From Clostridiales bacterium (GTDB lineage Bacteria; Bacillota; Clostridia; Christensenellales; CAG-138): 6,796 nucleotides of DNA. Where the stretch lies: NCBI GenBank assembly GCA_003486785.1, contig DNFZ01000085.1, forward strand, positions 179-6,974, written 5' to 3'. The stretch's first letter is position 1, and each line of letters begins with the position of its first letter. Made by a program: the position numbers and the translations under genes. Below, piece by piece: positions 1 to 5,443 of the stretch. The notes beneath the pieces are model-generated. The model saw nothing but the letters and a program-made list of their open reading frames with translations, made no database searches and was not told the origin of the DNA.

Positions 1-1
1 G

Positions 2-96
2 CAAAACACGGCAAATGCTCAGCTTTTTATCGCACAAAAGTATCTGCAACACGAAATTAAAGATATCATACACAATATTTGTTCGTATTGCGTTTG
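2..96 (+). CDS. Possible 3' end of an unidentified upstream gene (partial)
   Basis: A reading frame enters from the left edge and ends with TGA at 94-96. It encodes about 31 residues, ending IHNICSYCV, with an amphipathic, Gln/Ile-rich look (AQLFIAQKYLQHEIKDI). A terminator-like hairpin starts 10 nt after the stop, which is the arrangement expected at the end of a gene and is the main reason for listing it. The segment is AT-rich, unlike the GC-rich genes elsewhere in the window, and a second frame is also open from the edge to position 203, so the choice of frame is uncertain. I do not recognise the product. It may equally be non-coding intergenic sequence. Confidence 0.25.
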
Positions 97-105
97 AACA
101 AGATC

Positions 106-140
106 AAGAGTTGATCAGTATATCACGACAACTCTTTTTT
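106..140 (+). terminator. Weak intrinsic terminator candidate
   Basis: AAGAGTTG (106-113) and CAACTCTT (129-136) form a perfect 8-bp stem around a 15-nt loop, and the T-run 135-140 follows directly. Only three of the eight pairs are G-C and the loop is long, so the structure is modest. Its place just after the putative stop at 96 and before the divIC promoter fits termination of an upstream transcript. Confidence 0.4.
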
Positions 141-141
141 G

Positions 142-159
142 CGGAGGCGAAAACCTCCG
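142..159. repeat. GC-clamped hairpin (inverted repeat)
   Basis: CGGAGG (142-147) and CCTCCG (154-159) form a perfect 6-bp stem around the loop CGAAAA. No T-run follows it on either strand, so it is not an intrinsic terminator by itself. The stem locks up a GGAGG sequence, but no start codon with an open frame lies at the right distance on either strand, so it is not an obvious ribosome-site switch. A different fold (136-142 with 147-153, one G-U pair) would compete both with this hairpin and with the terminator-like stem at 106-136. Role unknown. Confidence 0.4.
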
Positions 160-174
160 ATCTGTGTAACCAAA

Positions 175-204
175 TTGAAAACCTATTGTGCGTTCCCTTT
201 TAAT
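175..204 (+). promoter_or_regulatory. Candidate sigma-A promoter upstream of divIC
   Basis: TTGAAA (175-180) and TTTAAT (199-204) each match the -35 and -10 consensus at 5 of 6 bases, with an 18-bp spacer. Transcription would start near 211, giving a leader of about 23 nt with no Shine-Dalgarno sequence. It competes with the extended -10 element at 216-226, and either or both could drive the divIC-ppx operon. Confidence 0.35.
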
Positions 205-215
205 TTTGCTTAAAT

Positions 216-226
216 TGTGCTAATAT
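216..226 (+). promoter_or_regulatory. Extended -10 promoter abutting the divIC start codon
   Basis: TGTG (216-219), one base, then TAATAT (221-226) matches the Gram-positive TRTGn extended -10 element followed by a 5/6 -10 hexamer. No good -35 is placed 16-18 bp upstream, which extended -10 promoters can tolerate. The expected start site is about 233-234, the A of the divIC ATG, so this promoter would make a leaderless mRNA. The absence of a Shine-Dalgarno sequence before the ATG agrees with that. Confidence 0.4.
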
Positions 227-233
227 ATTTTTC

Positions 234-692
234 ATGGCAAATAGACCGACAGAACGAATAGCGCGCATGCAAGCCGGATTCCGCATTCGGCCGCGCTATC
301 TCATTCTCTTTTTTATATTGACCTTTTTCGTGCTTGGCGGCGTATACCTTTCCCAGCAGACGAAGCTGACGACCATCGCCGACGAGAAGGTACAGCTTCA
401 ATCGCAGCTCGACGCGCTCAAAGTCGAAGAGGAGCGCCTTGAGCGCATGCTTGAGTACATGCGCACCACAGACTACATGATTCAATACGCCCGCGAAAAG
501 CTCGGCTATGTCTTCGATGACGACTGGAAGTTCTATGACGATACCGCAAACGCAAAGCCAACGCCGAAATATGCGGAAACGCCTACGCCAGCGCCCGCGC
601 TGACCACCCCGTTGCCGACGCCTTCGCCATCCCCGGCGCCGCTGCCAATCACGCCGCCTGACGTGGTCGTCATTCCGATCGTACCCGGATGA
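234..692 (+). CDS. divIC: Septum formation initiator, DivIC/FtsB family
   Basis: This is a bitopic membrane protein of the divisome. In the family, DivIC/FtsB pairs with FtsL and DivIB/FtsQ through its extracytoplasmic coiled coil and helps activate septal peptidoglycan synthesis. The 152-residue product has a basic cytoplasmic N-terminus, one transmembrane helix at about 22-39, a coiled coil at about 42-77 (TIADEKVQLQSQL...), and the typical DivIC ending around 80-93, DYMIQYAREKLGYV. After that comes a Pro/Thr/Ala/Ser-rich tail (about 107-143), which makes it longer than the usual 100-125 residues. The ATG at 234 is chosen because the cytoplasmic head is then of normal length; no Shine-Dalgarno sequence precedes it, nor the next Met at 267. 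The stop overlaps the next start (ATGA, 689-692), so the two genes are probably co-translated. Family call is firm; DivIC versus another FtsB-like paralogue is not settled by sequence alone. Confidence 0.88.
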   Translation: MANRPTERIARMQAGFRIRPRYLILFFILTFFVLGGVYLSQQTKLTTIADEKVQLQSQLDALKVEEERLERMLEYMRTTDYMIQYAREKLGYVFDDDWKFYDDTANAKPTPKYAETPTPAPALTTPLPTPSPSPAPLPITPPDVVVIPIVPG

Positions 693-1606
693 AAAAGATA
701 TTATTATTCGACATCGGCAGCAACTCCGTGCGCACGCTGCGTGTGACTCAGGATGCGCAGCTGCAAGCGCAGTTTTCCGGCAAACGCGTGTATACCACGC
801 GTCTTGCTGAAGGGCTCGCGGAGACCGGCGCGCTCTCGCAAGCAAGAATGCTACAATCCCTGCTCGTGATCCGCTCGCTGCACGGCGAGCTTGCGGCGCA
901 GGGGTTTTTGTCGTTTGCCTACGCAACCAGCGCCGTACGGGACGCGGTCAATGGAGCTGTGTTCATCGGATTTGTAGAAGAGATCATCGGCAAAGGGCAC
1001 GCACGCATTCTTTCCGGCGAGGAGGAAGCCGCGTTTGCGCAACAAGGCGCAGACCCGGAAGGCGGCAGGATCATTCTCGATATTGGCGGCGGCAGCACGC
1101 AGATTGTGCGGCCGCATTCCCGCGAAAGCTGGCCCATCGGCTGCGTCCGTGCAAAGGATCTCGCGCCGTTTGACGATCTTTCCTCTATCACCAACGCGCT
1201 CTATCCCATCCTTTCCGGCTTGTTCGGGCCGCCTGACCTGGACGAGCGGCACAACCGCCCCATCCTTTCAAGCGAGCGACAGCCTGCGCAGGAAGCCCTG
1301 CTCGGCGTGGGCGGAACCATCACCACGCTTGCGCTGTTATGCGAAGGAAAAGACACGTTCGCGCCATGGGAGGACAAAAAGCGAATCGAATCATTTGCGT
1401 TGCGCGCTGTGCTCAATTCGCTTGATTCTCTGGGAGGTGCGCAGCGCGCAAAGGTTCCGCTGCTCAAGAACCGGCATGATGTGATCCTGCACGGCGGGGT
1501 GATTTTGCAATATCTGATGGAGCGGCTGCACTGCACGCGCATCGACGCGACGCTCTCAGACGGGCTGGACGGATACGCCCTGCATCTGCTTAACACCTTG
1601 CCCTAG
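689..1606 (+). CDS. Ppx/GppA family phosphatase (short form)
   Basis: A member of the ASKHA-fold phosphatases that hydrolyse inorganic polyphosphate (Ppx) or convert pppGpp to ppGpp (GppA). The 305-residue protein shows the family motifs in order: FDIGSNSVR at 7-15 (phosphate-binding loop 1), YATSAVRDA at 78-86, LSGEEEA at 108-114 carrying the expected catalytic glutamate, LDIGGGSTQ at 130-138 (loop 2), GVGGTITTLA at 206-215, and the C-terminal NRHDVILHGG (261-270) and LSDGLDGYAL (289-298) signatures. It consists of the two ASKHA subdomains only and lacks the C-terminal HD-like region of the ~500-residue E. coli enzymes; short forms like this are common. It overlaps divIC by 4 nt and has no Shine-Dalgarno sequence, so translation probably depends on coupling to divIC. 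A terminator lies about 85 nt downstream. Family is confident; whether the substrate is polyphosphate or pppGpp cannot be read from sequence. Confidence 0.9.
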   Translation: MKKILLFDIGSNSVRTLRVTQDAQLQAQFSGKRVYTTRLAEGLAETGALSQARMLQSLLVIRSLHGELAAQGFLSFAYATSAVRDAVNGAVFIGFVEEIIGKGHARILSGEEEAAFAQQGADPEGGRIILDIGGGSTQIVRPHSRESWPIGCVRAKDLAPFDDLSSITNALYPILSGLFGPPDLDERHNRPILSSERQPAQEALLGVGGTITTLALLCEGKDTFAPWEDKKRIESFALRAVLNSLDSLGGAQRAKVPLLKNRHDVILHGGVILQYLMERLHCTRIDATLSDGLDGYALHLLNTLP

Positions 1607-1688
1607 CAATTATTTCGCTTGCCTTTATAAAACAAGGCTGGCCGAACAAACCGCTTTGCATACAGAAGGCTAATTTTATACATAACAC

Positions 1689-1722
1689 AACCGGCGCCCC
1701 TGAGCGGAGCGCCGGTTTTTTT
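1689..1722 (+). terminator. Intrinsic terminator between convergent genes
   Basis: CCGGCGC (1691-1697) pairs with GCGCCGG (1709-1715). Flanking AA/TT lengthens the stem to 9 bp, and two more G-C pairs can form inside around the loop TGAGC. Seven Ts (1716-1722) follow on the + strand, so it is a strong terminator for the divIC-ppx operon. On the - strand the same hairpin lies about 39 nt past the htrA stop, but the following tract (TTGTGTTATG) is weak, so two-way use is possible rather than certain. The rest of the 147-bp convergent gap shows nothing I can identify. Confidence 0.9.
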
Positions 1723-1753
1723 ACGTCTCGTCTTATCTCTTTTGCTGCCGTCG

Positions 1754-3091
1754 TTACGGATTCGGAGTGGGCGTTGCTTCGATGATATTATCGAAATTCA
1801 TCTCCGTTTTGTTGCCGATGACGATGATGATGTCCAAATACACTCCGTCGCGATACACCTTGATCTTGAGTTCGTCTCCGATCATGCGGCGGAGCACGAT
1901 ATTGACCAGCTGCTGATGGGTTGTGATGGGTTCACCGTTTGCTTCCGTGATGATGTCGCCAGCCAACACACCCGCCAAAGCCGCGGGTTTATCCTTCACA
2001 ACGCTTTCAACCAGCGCGCCAAGCGGAATCTCGAGCGCTTCTGCGACCTCTGCATCGACGGTACTGACCGTAACGCCAATGCCCGGGCGCTCGATATACC
2101 CCTTGGTGATGAGCATCTCCGTGATCCGCTTTACCTGATTGATCGGCAGCGCAAAGCCTATGCCTTCCGCGCTGACCGCATTGCCCAGCTCGTCATACCC
2201 CGCCGTGATCGTTTTTGCGCTATTGATGCCGATGACTTCGCCGTTGAAGTTGATCAGCGGGCCGCCGCTGTTGCCAAAGTTGATCGCCGCATCCGTCTGT
2301 AAATAAGTGTTTGTGTAGTTATCGATTGTAACCTCGCGCATGGTCGCGCTGATAATGCCAAATGTGATGGTATTTGCTAGCTTTTCCGTTGACAGCGGGT
2401 TTCCGATGGCAAGCACATACTCGCCCACGCGAACGAGATCGGAATCCCCCAGCTTGAGCGGCTGAAGCTTCGCGCCTTCTACCTTGAGCACCGCGATATC
2501 GGTCTCCGCATCAGCGCCGATCAAAGTTGCATCCCATTCACTCTCTTCGCCAAACAACTTGATAGTGATCTTGTCCGCACCCTCAACGACATGCGCATTG
2601 GTCAGGATATAGCCTGCACTTGAGACGACAAACCCTGTACCACTGCCATAGATCGTGTCGATCGTTCTCCCTCTTGCGCTCTGAATCTGAATATAATTGA
2701 GCACGCCGACAACGCCGGGCGAGACCGCATCATAGATATCCGGAATGGGGTTATCCACGAGTCCCGGCAGGAAAGGCGCAACGCCGTCCAGATCCGGCAT
2801 CACGCGGTCTGCATCCGCGGGGCTTGGCGTAGCCGTCGCCTCCGGCACGTCAGTCTGCTGCGCAGGCGGCGTCGTCTGTTGCGCTTCCAGCTGCGGTGTC
2901 GGCGAGATTTGCATCAGCGCATCATCCGGAACAGTACCTCCGAGCAAACCAGGCCAGAAAAGGCCGACGACAAGCAGCGCGAGCAATACCATCACGATGA
3001 CGATGACGATGGTCGCAAACGCGTTTCCGCCTCGATCCTCCCGGTTTGCGTTGTTTTTTTGATCCGTCGAGTAAAATCCGTTATGTTCCAT
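1754..3091 (-). CDS. htrA: Membrane-anchored HtrA/DegP-type serine protease with PDZ domain
   Basis: An S1C-family protease/chaperone that acts on misfolded exported proteins outside the cytoplasmic membrane. The 445-residue product has a polar cytoplasmic head, one transmembrane anchor at about 24-45, a Pro/Thr/Ala-rich linker at about 60-95, a trypsin-like domain at about 115-325 and one PDZ domain at about 335-425. The catalytic triad is visible: His167 in TNAHVVEG, Asp198 in ETDIAVLKV and Ser275 in FGNSGGPLIN, so it should be active. Length and single-PDZ layout match Gram-positive HtrA proteins rather than two-PDZ DegP. The ATG at 3091 is supported by GGAGGG (3099-3104) 7 nt upstream. 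The gene overlaps the kinase gene by 11 nt and is last in the operon, which suggests that it is the main effector of this two-component system. It ends in a short TPTPNP tail. Confidence 0.93.
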   Translation of the reverse strand: MEHNGFYSTDQKNNANREDRGGNAFATIVIVIVMVLLALLVVGLFWPGLLGGTVPDDALMQISPTPQLEAQQTTPPAQQTDVPEATATPSPADADRVMPDLDGVAPFLPGLVDNPIPDIYDAVSPGVVGVLNYIQIQSARGRTIDTIYGSGTGFVVSSAGYILTNAHVVEGADKITIKLFGEESEWDATLIGADAETDIAVLKVEGAKLQPLKLGDSDLVRVGEYVLAIGNPLSTEKLANTITFGIISATMREVTIDNYTNTYLQTDAAINFGNSGGPLINFNGEVIGINSAKTITAGYDELGNAVSAEGIGFALPINQVKRITEMLITKGYIERPGIGVTVSTVDAEVAEALEIPLGALVESVVKDKPAALAGVLAGDIITEANGEPITTHQQLVNIVLRRMIGDELKIKVYRDGVYLDIIIVIGNKTEMNFDNIIEATPTPNP

Positions 3092-4565
3092 ATTTTTTCC
3101 CTCCGTCTGTGGTTGAGCGTTTCGGAACCGGCGCGCGCTTGAGCGTAAACGTAAACGTGCTGCCCTTTCCTCTCGCGCTTTTTAAGGTGATGGTCTGGTT
3201 GTGTTGGTCGATGATGCGCTTCACGATGGATAGGCCTAAGCCTGTTCCGCTCTGTTTGGTCGGCGTGTGCGCTTTTTCCACCTTATAGAAGCGGTCAAAC
3301 ACGTGCGGGACATCTGCCTCCGGAATTCCCTGGCCGGAGTCCTGAATGCTCACGTATATCTCGCGCCGCATTGCGTAAGTCGCGATTCTGAGCTTTGAAT
3401 CGTCCGGCGAATACTTGATCGCATTGTCGATGATGTTTCTGAGCACCTGCGAAATCTGCGCGCTGTCCGCTTCTACATAGTACTGCTCCTGTGCGAACTT
3501 GACATCGACCTCCATATGATGCTCGTAGATGCGTGCTTCAAATGTGATCAGCGTCCTGCGAATGAGCTCGTTGATGTCGAAGATTTCCAGTTTCAGCGCA
3601 GTCTTGCCGCTCTCGATGCGCGCCAGATCTAAAAGATCGTTGACCATGCCCGCCATGCGCCTCGTTTCCGAAAGCACGATGGTTATATACTTTTCATGCT
3701 CTTCCGGTCCGATGGTTCCATCCTGCATCGCTTCAAGAAAGCCCTTCATGCTGGTCAGCGGGCTTCTGAGCTCGTGGCTGACGTTGGCGACAAAGCTTCT
3801 GCGCGTGGCTTCAAGATCCTTGAGCTGATCCGCCATGTTGTTGAAGCTCACGGCCAGCTGCGTTGCCTCTTCGATGCTGCTGATGGGGATGCGGATGTTA
3901 TAGTCCCCTTTTGCATATTTTTGCACGATCTCGTTGATCTCCATAAATGGCCGCGTGAGCCTCGCCGTGGTGTAGTAAACCGCGATGACCGCCAACAAAA
4001 CCGCAACGAGGGAAACGAGCATCACCTCGGCGTACGCCATGCCGATCGCGCCGCGCGCCTCTGTGATATCGGTATAAAACCGAATAACATGCGTCGCAAC
4101 CCCGTCTTTGACCACGGGCTTCGTGCCGGCCAGCATATGAAAACTGCCTTTTATCTGCGTAAAACGCACACTGCTCGCGTCCAAATCGGAGACGGCGTAC
4201 AGCATGCGTGATATCTCTTCCTCCTTGTAGCGAACGCTCATGATCTCGTTCCACTTCGAGCCGGAGGCATATTGCGCCATGGCGCCGTCTACGGAGATGA
4301 TTTGAATCAATCCGTCATAGTGCCTTGCGATGGTGTTGAGCTCCAATATCGCGGCGTTTTGCCCCGCGACAGAACTCGTTGCGTTAAAATACAGCTCCGT
4401 GATGATGCTGATCTCATTTGCGATATTCTGCTTTTCGCGCCGCATGACATAGCCGGACATCAGCGCGCCGACAATAACACCGGAGAGAAGCAGCAACCCA
4501 AGCGTCAAGCTCATATAGGTCGCCAGCATTCTGGAAAAGAGCGTTCTGAGAAAGTCCTTGCGCAT
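3081..4565 (-). CDS. Sensor histidine kinase with HAMP domain
   Basis: A membrane sensor kinase that should autophosphorylate on His and pass the phosphate to the regulator encoded just upstream. The 494-residue protein has transmembrane helix 1 at about 15-40, an extracytoplasmic sensor region at about 41-174 of unknown ligand, transmembrane helix 2 at about 175-198, HAMP at about 199-250, HisKA at about 254-320 and HATPase at about 365-477. Key motifs are the H-box NVSHELRSPLTS with His264, N-box RNIIDNAIKYS (375-385), G1 DSGQGIP (409-415), F-box FDRFYKVE (423-430) and G2 GTGLGLS (440-446). HisKA follows HAMP directly with no PAS domain, unlike WalK; this resembles CssS-like or generic kinases. 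It starts 9 nt after the regulator stop, and its own ribosome site is poor (GAAG about 12 nt upstream), which points to translational coupling. Its last codons contain the htrA ribosome site and start. The stimulus is probably envelope damage, inferred from htrA. Confidence 0.92.
   Translation of the reverse strand: MRKDFLRTLFSRMLATYMSLTLGLLLLSGVIVGALMSGYVMRREKQNIANEISIITELYFNATSSVAGQNAAILELNTIARHYDGLIQIISVDGAMAQYASGSKWNEIMSVRYKEEEISRMLYAVSDLDASSVRFTQIKGSFHMLAGTKPVVKDGVATHVIRFYTDITEARGAIGMAYAEVMLVSLVAVLLAVIAVYYTTARLTRPFMEINEIVQKYAKGDYNIRIPISSIEEATQLAVSFNNMADQLKDLEATRRSFVANVSHELRSPLTSMKGFLEAMQDGTIGPEEHEKYITIVLSETRRMAGMVNDLLDLARIESGKTALKLEIFDINELIRRTLITFEARIYEHHMEVDVKFAQEQYYVEADSAQISQVLRNIIDNAIKYSPDDSKLRIATYAMRREIYVSIQDSGQGIPEADVPHVFDRFYKVEKAHTPTKQSGTGLGLSIVKRIIDQHNQTITLKSARGKGSTFTFTLKRAPVPKRSTTDGGKKYGT
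3099..3104 (-). promoter_or_regulatory. Ribosome binding site of htrA inside the kinase gene
   Basis: GGAGGG lies 7 nt before the htrA ATG and within the last codons of the kinase frame. It fixes the htrA start at 3091 and gives htrA strong initiation of its own, despite the 11-nt overlap with the kinase gene. Confidence 0.85.
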
Positions 4566-4574
4566 GTTATCGCA

Positions 4575-5252
4575 TCACTTCTGTTCGAATTTATACCCGA
4601 CGCCCCAAACGGTGCGCAGTTCCCACTCGTGATTGTCGCCCAGCTTTTCGCGTATGCGCTTGACGTGTACGTCTACCGTGCGCGAATCGCCAAAAAAATC
4701 GAAGCCCCACACCTGCTCTAATAGCTGCTCTCTGGTGAAGACCTTGCCGGTGTGGCTGGCGAGAAAATAGAGCAGCTCAATCTCTTTGGGCGGCATTTCC
4801 AGCTGACGGCCGTCGAGCGTGACGGCGTAATTCTCCAGCGAAACGGTCAGCCCCGGCAACGAGATCGTTCGCGTCGGCTCCGTCGGCGTGCTGCGGCGCA
4901 AAACCGCCTTGATGCGCGCGATGAGTTCCTTTGCGTCGAACGGCTTGCTGATATAATCGTCCGCGCCGAGCTCCAGCCCCTGCACGCGGTCCCCGGTATC
5001 CCCTTTTGCGGTGAGCATGATGACCGGTGTTTCGCTCTCCATGCGGATGTCGTGCAGCACCGCCCAGCCGTCGCGCCCGGGCAGCATGATATCCAACACG
5101 ACAAGCGAGGGTTTGGTTTCGTGAAACGCCGCCAAGGCGGAGGTTCCGTCCGCACAGGTGTATACCTGAAAGCCAGCTTTTTTAAGATATAGTTCGATGA
5201 TGGGGAGGATATTTCTGTCGTCATCAATGACCAGAATGGTATTGTTCTCCAT
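4575..5252 (-). CDS. OmpR/PhoB-family response regulator
   Basis: A DNA-binding response regulator, partner of the kinase encoded 9 nt downstream. The 225-residue protein has a receiver domain at about 5-118 with the acidic pocket Asp10-Asp12 (VIDDD), phosphoacceptor Asp54 (VLDIMLPG), the switch Thr81 (IMLTAKGD) and Lys103 (SKPFD). A winged-helix effector domain fills the rest, with the family signatures EIELLYFLASHTGKVFTREQL, VWGFDFFGDSRTVDVHVKRI and ending VWGVGYKFEQK. The frame stays open upstream to an ATG at 5348, but I take 5252 as the start: it has GGAGGGG 5 nt away, matches the family N-terminus, and the upstream ATG lies above the promoter's transcription start. It probably activates its own operon and htrA, as related regulators do. 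It resembles CssR, PhoP and WalR; sequence alone does not name the orthologue. Confidence 0.94.
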   Translation of the reverse strand: MENNTILVIDDDRNILPIIELYLKKAGFQVYTCADGTSALAAFHETKPSLVVLDIMLPGRDGWAVLHDIRMESETPVIMLTAKGDTGDRVQGLELGADDYISKPFDAKELIARIKAVLRRSTPTEPTRTISLPGLTVSLENYAVTLDGRQLEMPPKEIELLYFLASHTGKVFTREQLLEQVWGFDFFGDSRTVDVHVKRIREKLGDNHEWELRTVWGVGYKFEQK

Positions 5253-5257
5253 CCGAT

Positions 5258-5264
5258 CCCCTCC
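5258..5264 (-). promoter_or_regulatory. Ribosome binding site that fixes the regulator start
   Basis: GGAGGGG lies 5 nt (7 nt counted from GGAGG) before the ATG at 5252. No comparable site precedes the in-frame ATG at 5348, so this site decides the start of the response regulator. Confidence 0.88.
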
Positions 5265-5318
5265 GTAATTGATAGAAAAATACAGCGGTATTTTGCTTTG
5301 TATCTCACATTTGGGTAA

Positions 5319-5347
5319 AGTATAGCAGAGATTGTTTACTTTGTCCA
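5319..5347 (-). promoter_or_regulatory. Sigma-A promoter of the regulator-kinase-htrA operon
   Basis: Read on the - strand, TGGACA (5347-5342) and TATACT (5324-5319) each match consensus at 5 of 6 bases with an exact 17-bp spacer. TGC directly before the -10 makes it an extended -10 promoter. The predicted start is an A near 5312, giving a leader of about 60 nt before the ATG at 5252. It is close enough to consensus to be active without help, which suggests a basal level of the two-component system even if autoregulation adds to it. Confidence 0.75.
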
Positions 5348-5367
5348 ACGCGGTTGAAAATTGTCAC

Positions 5368-5404
5368 ACAAACGCCGCAAGCGGTCTTATCCTCATGCGT
5401 TTGT
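5368..5404. repeat. Inverted repeat in the mutS2-regulator gap
   Basis: ACAAACGC (5368-5375) and GCGTTTGT (5397-5404) are perfect 8-base inverted repeats around a 21-nt loop, and CCGC/GCGG (5375-5378, 5381-5384) can form a small competing hairpin partly inside it. It lies about 40 bases after the mutS2 stop and about 20 bases upstream of the -35 of the downstream operon. No T-run follows on the - strand, so it is at best a weak mutS2 terminator. It could instead be a protein-binding site. The remaining bases of this 191-bp gap outside the promoter show nothing else clear. Confidence 0.4.
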
Positions 5405-5443
5405 ATATACGTTTTTTGTATAGATCCCCCATTTCAACACGGT

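Noticed and set aside
15..203. A 62-codon + strand frame, open from the left edge, in the AT-rich region before divIC
   Set aside because: It runs through both hairpins and into the promoter region, has no ribosome site at its ATG, and shows no recognisable motif. It is more likely open by chance in AT-rich intergenic sequence. Frame 2..96 followed by a terminator-like hairpin is the better candidate.
210..926. A 238-codon frame on the - strand opposite divIC and the phosphatase gene
   Set aside because: The product is an Arg/Cys-rich low-complexity chain without domain signatures, typical of the antisense of GC-rich genes. The + strand genes have clear family motifs.
1621..1638. Short inverted repeat GCCTT/AAGGC just after the phosphatase stop
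   Set aside because: The stem is only 5 bp with an 8-nt AT-rich loop and no T-run. The strong terminator 50 bases downstream explains transcription end.
1742..2302. A 186-codon + strand frame opposite the 3' part of htrA
   Set aside because: It is Asp/Arg-rich, a result of antisense reading of the PDZ and protease codons; no family signature or start signal.
2990..3016. GATGAC-like tandem repeats near the htrA start
   Set aside because: They encode the alternating Ile/Val run of the transmembrane anchor, so codon bias in a repetitive peptide explains them.
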